Notes: generated from the sequence alone by a model not told the origin. DNA of 64,000 nucleotides from Brachionus plicatilis (GCA_010279815.1 QEOQ01000256.1:757389-821388), one strand, 5' to 3'. Counted from the stretch's first letter, positions 43,578-55,300 are shown. Numbers and translations: made by a program.

Positions 43578-44405
43578 TTAATTGATTTTTTTATTTTCTT
43601 TATTTTCTTCATATTCATTTCCTTTTACAGCCTTTACAACTACAGGATTATTTTTGCATTCAAAATAAATTTTATTCAAATCAAAATCTTTGACAATATT
43701 ATCATAACTCATTACATAATTGAACACTTTTCCTTTGCTGTCTATAAATGGTCTTCGTTTGGTTTCCACTCCTTTTTCAAAAAGTACCACTGTTGGTAAT
43801 TGTTTACTTAATGGTGAAGTGCTGATGTTAAATTTTTTCGCAATATCAGGATACAAATTTGCATCAAATTTTGCAAATTTTAAGCTGCTCAATCCGCCAA
43901 ACTTGTTTGAGATTTCGGCAAAAACTGGCGTGAAATCTTTGCATGGCGGAGACCAAGGCGCATAAAAGCATACTAGCCAAGTAATACGTTCATCTCTCTT
44001 AACTTCATGCTCTAAATTCGTACTTCTAAAATATTGTACTTTTTCTGGACCTTTGTAGACGGGCTGTGGTAAGAACACAAAATGTAAAAACCATAACAAA
44101 CAGTAAAAAAAAACTTGAACTGGACCTTCTCTCCAGTATAAAACTACATTTGCCGCTTTTGAAAAAGTGCATATGGTGCTGATAAGCTGAAGCCATGTTG
44201 ACGCTCTGCGGGTTTTGACTGCCACTGATATAACTAACAGCATCAATATTTCCAATTCTCTCCACTCAAGCAAACACGATTCGAATACATGTTCACAGAC
44301 ATGTGGTATATTTTTGAGCAGAAAGTAGCTTGAGGCGAGTGCTATGTTGGTCAAGTAGTGTAATTGTATCAGAGGTTTTATTCGGTTTTTGAAAAATTGT
44401 TCCAT
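43578..44405 (-). CDS. TMX2: Thioredoxin-related transmembrane protein 2 (TMX2)
   Basis: A 275-residue single-exon protein. Hydrophobic segments lie at ~17-32, ~50-63 and ~97-112. They are followed by PVYKGPEKVQYFRS and a thioredoxin-fold domain (RDERITWLVCFYAPWSPPC…) with the cis-Pro motif STSPLSKQLPT (Pro204). The family context is exact: WRELEIL, FSKAANVVLYWRE and RRPFIDSKGKV match the TMX2 architecture. The active site is SPPC (152-155) instead of CxxC; vertebrate TMX2 has SNDC, so loss of the first Cys is a family trait and points to a non-classical redox or scaffold role at the ER/mitochondria contact. The C-terminus is Lys-rich (KENKKIN), where vertebrate proteins have a KKxx-type ER retrieval signal. 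It is divergently paired with CUSTOS. Confidence 0.93.
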   Translation of the reverse strand: MEQFFKNRIKPLIQLHYLTNIALASSYFLLKNIPHVCEHVFESCLLEWRELEILMLLVISVAVKTRRASTWLQLISTICTFSKAANVVLYWREGPVQVFFYCLLWFLHFVFLPQPVYKGPEKVQYFRSTNLEHEVKRDERITWLVCFYAPWSPPCKDFTPVFAEISNKFGGLSSLKFAKFDANLYPDIAKKFNISTSPLSKQLPTVVLFEKGVETKRRPFIDSKGKVFNYVMSYDNIVKDFDLNKIYFECKNNPVVVKAVKGNEYEENKENKKIN

Positions 44406-44653
44406 TTTGGGTTACCTAAATTTTTTAAAATAAAGCTTTTTTTAAGGTAAACTAGACTCTGGTATAATTTATTTGTAAATCTAGTTTTTGTTTGAATATA
44501 TTTATTTTTGTTAAGCGTTTATAGATTTTTCAGATAAGGATAAAATATGAAAATAAATAATGTCTTTTAAAATCTGAAAAATTGTTAGATTAATTCTTGT
44601 AGAAGGGTAGAAATTAAGGAATAATTTGTTTTTGTAAATTATTTTTTTTCAAA
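44406..44653. promoter_or_regulatory. Shared divergent promoter region between TMX2 and CUSTOS
   Basis: Only 248 bp separate the two start codons, transcribed in opposite directions, so both genes' promoters and 5' UTRs must lie here. No clear TATA box or CpG content is visible. A bidirectional promoter is inferred from arrangement only. Confidence 0.5.
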
Positions 44654-45279
44654 ATGCCTAGATCAAGTTCATCATCGAGCGACGAAGAAGAAGATCGTCG
44701 GATTAAACAGCTCAGAGAAATAGCAGTCTCGTTTGATAGTTTAAATCAGAATAAAGATGAAAAACCTTCGTCAAAGCGTCATCAAAAAAGCGAGGAGGAC
44801 CCAAATGCATTCGAAGTAACTCCGGAGTTCCAGGAATTTGTTGCCAAAAAACTTAGGAAAAAATTAGATGAGTAAACTAGAATTTTATGTTTTGATTTTT
44901 AATAAATTTTTAATCTAGATCTATTGAATTAATACCCAATTGTTCCAATAAACAAACTAGTAAGGAAATTTTTTTTTAAGAATTATTTTTTAAATAATTC
45001 TTTTTAGATCTAAAATCAAATGATGAGGAATATAAATTTCAGCTTTTAAAAAATGTATATTTATCAAATGAATGTTCTTTGGACATTCAAAATAGTGAAG
45101 ATAATGCAGATAAAAAGATGAAGCACAAAAAAAATAAAAAATCAAAGAAAGTAGAATCAGAATCGGACTCTGATGAAGACAATATGAACATGTTCAAAGA
45201 AGCAGCTATAGATGTAAATTTTTTAGCAAAAACCACATATATCCAAGAGCATAAGAAGAAATTTTTATCTTCAATTTGA
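44654..45279 (+). CDS. CUSTOS: CUSTOS-like protein (C12orf43 family); 3 exons
   Basis: Exons 44654-44871, 44919-44959 and 45008-45279 (introns 47 and 48 nt) join in phase to 176 residues. The N-terminus is Ser/acidic (MPRSSSSSSDEEEDRRIKQL). The family's conserved TPEFQEFVAKKLRKKLDE follows at ~55-72 (human TTPEFRAHVAKKL). A Lys-rich NLS-like stretch (KKMKHKKNKKSKK) comes next, then SESDSDEDNMNMFKEAAIDV, matching the second acidic 'SDEE-x-x-RCREAA' block of CUSTOS. Exon 2 is only 41 nt, and skipping it would break the frame. The vertebrate protein is a nuclear regulator of Wnt signalling and anterior patterning. The function here is inferred from the family. An AATAAA lies just after the stop. 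Confidence 0.82.
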
Positions 45280-45285
45280 ATTCAT

Positions 45286-45291
45286 AATAAA
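45286..45291 (+). terminator. Polyadenylation signal AATAAA of the CUSTOS-like gene
   Basis: AATAAA six nt past the stop codon. A nearby alternative is possible given the AT content. Confidence 0.45.
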
Positions 45292-46247
45292 ATTGTCATT
45301 TGTAACATGATATTTTAATTGTTATTCTTTTTGTTTTATTAAAACAAGAAAATATTGACTATAATTATTAAGGTGTATGTAATTTAATATTTTTTGTATT
45401 TGTCATTTACTAGATTATGAGACAAATATTCACAATGAAAATTGGTTAAGAGATTCTGTAAAAATATCCTTAATTTTAATACAAAATAAGCAATTTTTTG
45501 CTTCAACCGATTATGTCATTGCCAAAAAGATTTATTTCTAATAAAGCTTAAAATAATTTGAATCACCTAAATATAGTCACCAAGATTACTAACTGAAAAA
45601 TTTAAATTTAATAATCAGTTTATATTTGATTAAATTATTGAAAAATTTTTTTTAAATATATTTACTTTCAATTTTGTTGAAAGGGAGAATTTATTTTGAA
45701 TCATAGAATAAAAATATTTGTTTGATAAAAAACTAATGATCCATATAATAAAAATTTTTATTCTCAAAATGTTAAATGTCAAATTACTTGCTTTATTCTT
45801 TAATCATTATTTTACAGGATTTTTATTGATTTCAGAAAAAGTTGAACAATTTTTGTAAATAAAATTTTCTTTTGTTTTGAAATTTCCTAACTTAGACCTA
45901 AATTAAAGCAAAAATTAAAAAATATCTTATCTTGAATTATATAAAATTCCAAGGCTTTTTTTTTCCTTTAATTTCTTGGCTTCACTTCGTAGATAAGTTA
46001 ACTCAATATTCAGTTTGGCTCATTATTTGGATACTGCTCTTTTATAAGTGAGTTATCGAATTTTGGTTGGGATTTGAGATTTACAGCATTTTCTAAAATT
46101 TTGCTAATTCAAAGTAAAATCACGTAAAATACAACAAACGACTCAGCACTGTAAATATTTGCAAAATCGTTTAAAATTTTTCAATATTTGCTAAATTATT
46201 TTAAAATTACGATTAAAAAGATTTTTTTTAAGTTTTTATTTTGAAAA
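45292..46247. other. AT-rich intergenic sequence
   Basis: No gene or repeat with recognisable ends. Contains the 5' flank of the glycosyltransferase-like gene. Confidence 0.45.
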
Positions 46248-47327
46248 ATGTGTTTTAGGAAAGGTTTTTTTCTAAAATTAATCTCGTTTTTATTTGTTGT
46301 CTTTGTATTAAATTATATTTTCAATTTAAATTTCCAATTTTTTGAAACAAGTCTAAGTTTCTCATGTAAATGCCATCAAAATATAAAAATTAAAGCTAAA
46401 AAAATAGGAGAAATTTTTTTCTATAAATTAGGAGATAAATTTTATACTTTAAATTCAAATTCTGTACTAACGTGTGATTTAAACAAGTCTCTAAAACGCG
46501 GTCCAAACCAGAAAATAATTTCTTATTCCCTTTATGGAAAGAATCCTCGATATTACAAGCTTTTACAAGAATTGATTGTAAAAGTAAAAGAATTTTATCC
46601 TGGCCATGTGATGCGTGTGTATCATGACGACTCTATTAATAAATCAATTATATGCCAAAATGAATGCATTAATTCTCATGTTGAATTTTGTAATATTCAT
46701 AAGATACCACTTAGTTTTACAGATACCAATAAAGTAAAAAATCTAAATTATGTTCATTCAATGATGTGGCGTTTTCTTCCGATTGGAGATACTTTTGTTG
46801 ACGTGTTTATGAGTAGAGACTTGGATTCTCAGATCCTTCAGCGAGAAGTGGATTCAGTGGAAGAATGGCTTAAATCTGACAATTTTGGTCACATAATGAG
46901 AGGTATATATTAAAAATCTCAATTTTTATTTTTATCGAGTAAATTTGTAGATAACCCTGTTCATGGGACTCACATACTTGGTGGAATGTGGAGTTTCAAA
47001 GTAGACAAAGCAAGAGATTTAGGAAGAAAAATTTACAAAAAAATAATTGACAAAAATATTGGTTCCAAGTTCAATCCAAATAAAATTAGTAAAAAAGGCT
47101 ATGATCAATTTTTTTTATCGGATCATGTTTATAATGAGATAAAAGATAATTCCACAATTCATGACAGCTATTTATGTCAAAGATATCCCAAATCAAAACC
47201 GTGGCCAACACAAAGAAAGGGGAATTGTTTCGTTGGTCGTGTAGGAAAATGTAATGAAACTGGTTTATTTAAAGTCTGTCCAAATAAATGCCGCCCAGTT
47301 GACCACAAAGATTGGAATTATTGTTAA
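46248..47327 (+). CDS. Putative type II Golgi glycosyltransferase-like protein with DxD motif; 2 exons
   Basis: Exons 46248-46902 and 46951-47327 (intron 48 nt) join in phase to 343 residues. A signal anchor lies at ~9-28. The luminal part has ISYSLYGKNPRYYKLL (~91-106), RVYHDDS (~123-129), MMWRFLPIGD (~172-181), a central SRDLDS (189-194) with a DxD-type Asp191/Asp193, VEEWL, and HIMRDNPVHGTHILGGMWSF across the splice. This set of motifs belongs to a group of poorly characterised invertebrate proteins that look like nucleotide-sugar glycosyltransferases. A Cys-rich C-terminus (CFVGRVGKC…CPNKCRPVDHKDWNYC) probably forms disulfides. Donor and acceptor are unknown. The DxD suggests metal-dependent UDP/GDP-sugar binding. 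Confidence 0.72.
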
Positions 47328-47841
47328 AGAGATTTGATAGCTTTTTTCTTTAATTAATTTTAAATTTTGATTTTTAATTATTGCCATGAATATAAAAATT
47401 AAAAAATTTTTTTTCAATATTTTAACTAGGCCTTTATTTTTTTCAACCATATTTACAAGTCGTTTAAAATTGCAAGATTTTTCTCCAGTACAACTATAGT
47501 ATAACTGAAAAGTATTTTATATTCTTTTGGAATTGAATAAACTTGAAAATGTATTACTAAAATTACTAAATATTTTTATAACTAAAATTTTCCATAAAAA
47601 AATTTCTTAATATCGTTTTTAAAATTAAAGAAAATTGTTTTTACATGTTCTTTTACTAAAATCAATACTTAATTGAAAACATTTTGGTACTTTTTAGTTT
47701 TACGTTTGCTTATGTAAAATTCCAAAGGAAAATTTTAGTAATTTTACATTTGTTAATATGTAACGTTAATAATTATTTGATGACTATTTAAATTTTTATT
47801 AGATATCTGGTTGAATATTTAAATTTGCCAACTATTGCCTC
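47328..47841. other. AT-rich intergenic sequence
   Basis: Downstream flank of the glycosyltransferase-like gene. Nothing else recognised before the foldback element. Confidence 0.45.
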
Positions 47842-47849
47842 AAAGTTGA

Positions 47850-48070
47850 GGCAATGTGAAATTTTAGTACAAAAATTACAGTACAAAAAGTAAAAACTTT
47901 ATAATTTCTTTTCTAATTGTGCAAAAATGGTTTTGCAGAGCTTGGAATTCTTTTGTAAAAATTTGTACAATATTGTACTAATTGCAGAACCATTTTTGCA
48001 CAATCAGAAAATAATTTATAAAGCTTTTACTTTATGTACTGTAATTTTTGTACTAAAATTTCACATTGCC
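47850..48070. mobile_element. Foldback MITE, GG-type ends, 8-bp TSD AAAGTTGA
   Basis: A 221-bp, nearly perfect inverted repeat with ends GGCAATGTGAAATTTTAGTA…TACTAAAATTTCACATTGCC, flanked by AAAGTTGA on both sides (47842-47849, 48071-48078). The arms are ~95 bp and ~92% identical with a short central loop. There is no ORF. It shares GG…CC ends and 8-bp target duplications with the elements at 10829, 23604 and 24045. Confidence 0.9.
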
Positions 48071-48078
48071 AAAGTTGA

Positions 48079-50578
48079 CAATTAAATGCCAGACTGGGAA
48101 TTCCAGTGATTATGGAGTCTATTTTTAAAAAAAATTGCTTTTCCCTGCAGTTGTAGACCCGTTTTTTAACGAGGAAACTTCTGCATGTGTTATTTGCTGG
48201 TGTTTCAAAATGAACTTAAATTTTTCTATAAGTTAAGAACAAGTTCTGCGAATGAATCATGATGCAATTTTTAAAAGTCTGCTTTACCATAAAATAAAAA
48301 ATATATTCATTTTTCAAATGCTATCCAACAGGATAATTAGGGAGACATTCATCTGCCTTTCTGGTTCAGCTTTTTGATCGGCTCAGACACAGAGGTTACT
48401 ACATCGAGTTGATCTTTTAAAACACATTTACTCATTTGAAACCGGTCCCTTTTTATCATGAACAGAGTTGGGTTCATATGAAGTTGCGTTCATTTGAAGT
48501 TTTGAACGGAATTTCTATTATGAAAAAAATTATTGACTCATGAACTTTATTTTAACATTTATCGCTCAATCAGATTTTCAAAAAAGCTAAAAAAATTTTT
48601 TTTTCTTTTATTTATTTTGATTAAAGTTTAAATCCATGGACAGATTGAAATTAGAATTTAAAATACAGCAAAATATCTTTTTTACAATTAAGTAAAAAAT
48701 TCAGTCCGTTATATACAAAAAAAATGATTAAGATTATTTAACAAAATTCGATTAAATAAAAATAGTATTTTATCGAGTCAGTCCAAAATTGTTACATTCA
48801 AAGCACCATTCTACAATTTATTCTAAAATAATGTCCCTAATTCTACAATATAACAATTTTCAATTGATAAAAAAACAAAATTACGAATAACTTTCAGTTT
48901 CAAATCATTTTTAACATTTCAATTTATTATGTTTTATATTGGTAATTTTTTACTTTATTTCATATAAAAAAAATTTCATTATTTAATTACAGTACTGATT
49001 CGCTACCAGGTTCTGACGATATTTTACGTAAATTAATGTAATTTTATGTTAAAAATGTCGTAAAATGACGATAATTAACCGAAAATAACGTTAATTTACT
49101 TAAAAATTACCGATTTTCAAAAATGCCAAAAAGTCGCTAGATTTTGGCTGTTTTTGGATTTTTCCATTCAAAATTTGATTTTCCAATTTTAGGATTAAAT
49201 ATTCCATTAAAGATAGATTTTGTCTTTTTACTTGAAATTACGTAAAAAAATATTTTTTTGAGTTAAAAAAAATGGTAAAATTTGTCTCAATAAATAAATT
49301 TAATAAATTAGACTTTTACCAAATTTTACATCTTTTTGCTTTATTTTTACTTTATGCTTGACTTGACTTTGACTTTATGACTATTAAACAACTCTCGTTA
49401 AAGCTTAATATGTATGGAGCCAAGTTGAATTTTTGTTTATTTTGATTGAATTGTGCTCATTTTAATTTTGATTTCGGGTCAAATTTTAATCGTTGGTGCT
49501 ACTTCCAAAAACGCAGTTATCTTCAAAATGTTTAAATAATTTTTTTGACTGTTCAAAAGCTATTTTTTATCAAAATTTATTTTAGAAAATGACAATAATT
49601 TAATTAAAATTGGAACACAGGCCTTCAGTATTAAATTAGCTTAATAAGGAAAATGGAAGTTTTGCAAGTATCATCAACAATATTATATTATTACCTTTTA
49701 GAACTTTGATATAATTTTTGAAAATATCTAATAAAAGGTGGACACTATGATGCCGCAATTATAAATTAAAAAACCCAACTTAGATTGACTAATTATTGCT
49801 TTAAATTTATTTAGTTATTTTTGTTATTTTTTCTACTAATATTTTTAATTGAACATAAAGTTTTCGATTAAAAATTACTAATTTGATAAAGTACCACTTA
49901 TACGATTTAAATATTAAGTGTGCTTTATGCTTCAGCAGAAGAAAACTTAAATTGTTAGAAAATCACGTCTTACAAACACGGATGTTTCTCATCTTTAAAA
50001 TTTAGAATTTAATAAACTACCCGTAAGGCAATACAAATAAATACACCTTTTTAAAAATTACTAGATGCCCTAGAACTCGAACAAATAAAAAACTGGAAGT
50101 AATTGAGCTACAAAATTTTTTTTGAAAAACATTTTAAATCTTTTTTTTTATTTATTAAAAAATTGATTAAGGAAAATACCCTGACAAGTTCTAAATGGCA
50201 GCGCCTTTTTTTAGAGCTGATATTTTTTTTTTTGACCGTCAGAAACGGAACTTTCTTTTCAAAACTAGAATTGATGTTAAAACGTCCGTAAACTTAAATT
50301 TGATTAAAAAAAAATTATTTTTGAAATTCAAAAAAGACTATTGAAAATTAAAAGTTTTTTTAGAGAAAATTGGGAGCAGTGTTTAAAAAAGAAATGTCTC
50401 ATTTTTAAAAGTTATTTCCAACTATTTCGGTCCGGATCTTAATGACAGCCATAAAGTTTTGACTTAAAAATCTTTTATTATTACAACAAACATATTTTAA
50501 TCTTTAACACGGTTTATTAAATTTAAAATATAAATAAATTAAAAACTAATTATCTAACACTACTTTTAAGAAAATAAT
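48079..50578. other. Intergenic sequence with AAGTC-element and TTACGTAA remnants
   Basis: No gene. A moderately GC-richer patch at 48340-48500 ('ctgcctttctggttcagctt', 'gttactacatcgagttgatc') is unexplained. 49018-49100 has TTTTACGTAAATTAATGTAA-type iterations related in motif to the mariner-type MITEs. 49356-49396 is a terminus of the AAGTC family (gcttgacttgactttgactt… then aaacaactctcg). Confidence 0.4.
50513..50518 (-). terminator. Polyadenylation signal of the FAM124-like gene
   Basis: Minus-strand AATAAA 61 nt downstream of the stop codon. Confidence 0.4.
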
Positions 50579-52366
50579 TTAAAATTTAGCTACTGGAACA
50601 TTAAATTTGCTGAAAAAATTTTTTTGCTTCTGACGAAATATGGAATCCATCACTTTTTGATTGTCACTTAAAGGCATTCTGCTGTTTCTGATTAAATCAA
50701 GTGTGTGCGATCGTCTAAATCTGGACTCAGGCGTGATTCCTACACAAGGTCTATTTCCCATTGTATCTTGCTTTTTATTCAGTCTATCAATTAAACTATT
50801 CTTAAAGTAAAAATCTTCATTTTTGTCCAGATCAGGTATCGAACAATTCCAACCGAAACATGACTCATCATTTTTTGCAAATGGAGTTGTTGACTTTGGT
50901 CGCTGATTTTCATTAAAGTCTGCATTTAAATTGTCCATGAATGTTACTGACTTGGACTTTTTACGGCTCAAATTAGACTCGGTATTGCTCAATACACTTT
51001 TGAGGCGTAAATTGGCGCTTGAATTGGCCAAGTGTTTTGTCGAATCTCCAAGACACGACCGGTTCGCTGAATTAGATTTAATGTTTTTGTTCCGGAAGGC
51101 CAACAATGCATACATGGAACTACTCGATGCTTTTCTAAGTAGATTTTTTAGCTCTCTTTCATCTTCTTCATTGTCAGTATTCTCATCATAATCATCATCA
51201 CAATTTTTGCTACGAAATGAGGTGATTTTTTTCTTATATTTTCGACCATTAGGTGCCTGATAGATCAAATTTTTAACACTATTCGGGTACAAGGCTTCTT
51301 TTCTGAAATTAGGCTTTAAATGGTTTGCCGACGCAGTCGAACAACTCCAGTTACCTGAGTCGAGACTATTTGCTTCACTGGAACTACTCGAGTTCGAGTT
51401 GGGACTAAAATTATTCATATAATTTTTCTTTTGACTTGAATTTACCAAATTAAAGTAGCATTGAGCCAGTCCTGTTGTTTTGAACAACTCAGTTGATTCC
51501 TTAGAAGTGTCTATCAAGTAGACTTTATTCTGATCAGGGTCGTACACTGAGTAGATTTTATTTTTTTCTATCTCTTCCAAAAATCCGTCCAAAAGTCTGA
51601 TTACATTGATAAAAACTGTCCGGTCATTTATTTTGTAGATAAGATTTGAATTGGAAATTTTTTTTACACTCACAGACTGATCTGATTTTAAGCTGAGCTG
51701 AAATTCTACTTGGTCCGGACTATTTTGCTGGTTTAAAATAAAAAGTGAAAAATTTTTTTTGGAAAAATTGGGATATTTATCAAATAAAAGACGATAGAAA
51801 AAAAGCATAAGATCATAATTTTTACAGTTTATATTAAGTCGGATTATGTATTTTTTTTTCATGTTTATGGTGTTATTCAGGTCAGATTTTGGAGGAATCC
51901 AATTTGAACGGCAGCATAATGGTGCTTGAAAGTTGGTTTTTGCAGCATGGTTCAATTTGAAAAAAACTTGCCTTGCCAAAATTTGACCATTTTCGTCATT
52001 TAGCTCAATTTTGTGATGATAGAACCAGTTTTCATAGCTTACCTCGGGCTGATTTACAATTATTTTATGGTTCGGTATGTTGGTAAGTAATATCAAACTG
52101 AAGTTTGTGACCGCTACCTTATTGCTAGTCTTTGTTTCGGCTTGGTTTACCGGAAAATGGTTAAAGCGAATAAAATTGAGATGTTCGATTAATTTGTTTG
52201 TTTTAGCTAAATCATGTTGGTTCAATTTTTGCTCATTAGTGGACAATTTGAAAAATTTAATGACATTTTTTGTTATGTAAATGTCCTCTTTTTCGAGCCT
52301 ATTAACAGATAAAATAAGTTCTATGGGCAGATTGAGTGCCGAGTTAACTCCTGGTTCCGAGTTCAT
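50579..52366 (-). CDS. FAM124-like: FAM124-family protein
   Basis: A 595-residue single-exon protein. Residues ~15-300 contain the FAM124 core: an IELILSVNRLEKEDIYIT start, FSLILLTN, and a C-terminal subdomain with YIIRLNINCKNYDLMLFFYR, LLFDKYPNFSKKNFSLFIL, VEFQLSLKSD and IYSVYDPDQNKVYLID. The last module parallels the FAM124A/B stretch 'RFTVYC-x-x-YDNYADSLRFYQLIL…IQFSLK…DHDGNKI' and suggests a glyoxalase/VOC-like fold. Residues ~310-595 are low-complexity (Ser/Asn/Lys-rich, one acidic DDDYDENTDNEEDE tract) with a Ser-rich RSHTLDLIRNSRMP segment near the end that could bind 14-3-3 or be phosphorylated. The vertebrate proteins have no firmly established molecular function. The family call rests on pattern similarity and is moderately confident. 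Confidence 0.65.
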   Translation of the reverse strand: MNSEPGVNSALNLPIELILSVNRLEKEDIYITKNVIKFFKLSTNEQKLNQHDLAKTNKLIEHLNFIRFNHFPVNQAETKTSNKVAVTNFSLILLTNIPNHKIIVNQPEVSYENWFYHHKIELNDENGQILARQVFFKLNHAAKTNFQAPLCCRSNWIPPKSDLNNTINMKKKYIIRLNINCKNYDLMLFFYRLLFDKYPNFSKKNFSLFILNQQNSPDQVEFQLSLKSDQSVSVKKISNSNLIYKINDRTVFINVIRLLDGFLEEIEKNKIYSVYDPDQNKVYLIDTSKESTELFKTTGLAQCYFNLVNSSQKKNYMNNFSPNSNSSSSSEANSLDSGNWSCSTASANHLKPNFRKEALYPNSVKNLIYQAPNGRKYKKKITSFRSKNCDDDYDENTDNEEDERELKNLLRKASSSSMYALLAFRNKNIKSNSANRSCLGDSTKHLANSSANLRLKSVLSNTESNLSRKKSKSVTFMDNLNADFNENQRPKSTTPFAKNDESCFGWNCSIPDLDKNEDFYFKNSLIDRLNKKQDTMGNRPCVGITPESRFRRSHTLDLIRNSRMPLSDNQKVMDSIFRQKQKNFFSKFNVPVAKF

Positions 52367-55300
52367 TTTACCAGCTTGATCATTTGAATTTTATTTTTCT
52401 AGTCTAAGCGAATTTAAAATTTTATTAGTTGAATTTTTATTAGATTTCCATGCCTTATCTATTAGCAATAAAATTAATTAGAAACTGGTCAAATGGCGAT
52501 TTGTTCTTATCACATGATTAGAATGAAATTTTCCAAAAAGGTTGCCATTATTCAACTAAACTGATCACTCAAATGATAATTTTAATATTTAAAACTAATA
52601 TGAACATATTTTTTATTTGCTTTTTAGTTTTTGAAAGCTCTTAAAGCCAAAATGATAATTCATAACAGAGTGATCTTAAAAATGAAATTCGAAACAAATC
52701 TATTTAAAAGTGAGTTCTATTTTCAAATAAGAAACTTTAAAAACTCCAAGTCATTAATTTTTGTTTATTAGATAAATAGGTTTAAAAAATTCCCAATGAA
52801 TTATAAATTGTTTTCGACCGAGAATTAGCTTTTATTGGGACAAGACAAGAAATGCTAACAAGATTAGGCAAATATTAAATCTTCACGAACTTTTCGATCT
52901 GGAAAAATCAAATAAACTGTCTAAAAAAGTTCTAAGTAAATTCTTGATAGGCTTTTAATCTTCCTTTGAAGGAAACTTTTTGAAAAATTTTGAATTGCTT
53001 GATTTTATTTTTATTTAGCTTATTTGAAATCGGAAACAAATTATTTGTTTTTTAATAATAATTCAAGAAAAAAAAGAACAAAATTAAATAATCAATATGA
53101 ATATTTTAAGAAAATTACAATTTCTAAAAGTATAATAAAACTTGGACAAATATTAAATAAAATTTTCTATTACGCAAGAAAATTCTAAATTAATAAGAAA
53201 AACAATAGTAAAAATTTTACCTAGAAATTCAACTTTTCCTAAGATGAAGTTCAGGTATAATTTTTTCCGGCAAAATTTAAATTAGAGTTTTTTTCTAAAA
53301 TAAAGTAAAGCATAACTATTTTAATGAAAAAACCTACAAGAATTTCAAAAAACTCTTTCATATACAGCCTATCTTTCAAAAGATATAAAAGAGAATTTTA
53401 AATCACTTTTAATTACCTTAGAATGACATAAATAGATTTTTAATGCATAAAATAAGGTCAGGTTCGACAATTTTCTTAAATTAAAATTCTTCTCTTTTCA
53501 ATCAAAACTCTCTTTATAAGTTAAATTTAGATATCAGATACTTAAAATAAAGCTTTACCTTACTTTAAAAAAAAAAAAACATTTTTTAACAGGTAAACAA
53601 TAGATAGTTTATTTATCAGACATCAATTTAGCTCATTTCTTAAATTATTTTAATCAAATAAAAATGCACTTAATTTTTGAGCTTCTTTGTTATTTTTAAC
53701 TTGACATGCATTTCTATTAAGTAAATTAAAATCAATAATTTCTTTTAATTTAAAAATTGAAAAACAAATTTTTTTCAAATGAAAAGCTAATTTCTTCGAG
53801 ATCGTGTGGTCTCAAATTGAATGCGTTTTCTTATAATTTTCAATTTGCGCTAAATATTTTTTTAACTATGGTTTGCCAAAAATTAATTTATATTTGCTTA
53901 TCAAAAATTGTTCAGTGGTATATCTTTGAGAATTAATTTCATTACAACTTACTCATAACTCACAATTAAATTCTTTTTGATTCAGAATTAATATTTATTC
54001 TTTTTTAAAGCATCGTTAAAAAATTTTTAATAAAAAAAGAAAAATTGTAAAATAACTTTAGAGATAGCAGTAAAAATGACAAAATTTTAAAAATCCAAAA
54101 TAGAGGATTAATTTGCTTTACGGTTGTTGTGGACAGAGTTTGAAGACTGTTTTTCGGGCCAAATCTCATCGACATCAAATAAAAAAAACAAAATGCTTAT
54201 CCTCAATATAACTAAGTAATCTAATACATTTAATTTATTTAATAAGATGGTCAAATATTTAAATTTGTCATTTTTTTAAACAGACTAAATTAAACTTAGG
54301 TCTACATTTTTACCCAAAAAAATCCAAAATGTGTATTTTGATATTTAAATTGACAAGTATTGTTTAAACTAGTTAAGCCGGCACTTATTGACCATGAGCA
54401 AAAATTAGAAATGAATAGATTTTGCTTCTCAACTAATCCACAAAATCTTTTGTTTAATTCTAACCTATTCGAAATTGTCCAATTTTTTATTAACCCAATT
54501 TAACTGAGATTATATAAAATTATTTGAAAAAAGACGATAGTCATTTATTTTTTAGTAAATTGTCCCAACAATTGATTAAAATTAAAACACAAAAAATTTT
54601 AAATTTGTAATTTATATTTACTCGAGCTGTCAAACTTTTAAAGCTAAGTAAAATAATCGCCATTAAAAGACTAGTTTACTTGGCTAAATAGCTGATCAAT
54701 CATGCAAATTTTACGAATAACTAAGCTTTTTTGGACTACCAGTTCGACTAAACTTGCAGGCTATTGTTGTTGCAATACTTTTAGAATTAAAGTTAATACG
54801 GACGGAATTTAATTGTATTTTTATTTTCAAAATATTTTAATTAATGCCAACGGGCATTAGATTAAAAATATTTCATAATTGCATACCTTAAATTAGCAAG
54901 CTCAATTCGGAGCTTGCTCTGGGTGGCTAATTCTTTTGCATTTATAACAGGAAAAATAAAAATCCATTCAAAAGAATTAAATAGGAAAATTTCTTAATAT
55001 TTGTTAGCATTTTTATAAAAAAAAATCCAAAAGCTTCTTTCTTTTAGTGCTCTATTCAAGATTTCATACAAAATCTTTGACTTTAAAATGCTTCATTAAG
55101 CTCATAACTAATTTAATAAAAGCTAAGTAACAAAAAAAAAACGTAATCAAGTTGAATGAAAAGCAAAAAATATTAAATAAAATTCGTTTTATTTTTTTGG
55201 TGAAAATTTGATTTTTAACTCGTTAATTTAGCAATTATACGCAAATAAAAACGAGAAGTTCATGTAACAAAACTTAATCTCGGATAAATTTTCATATCAT

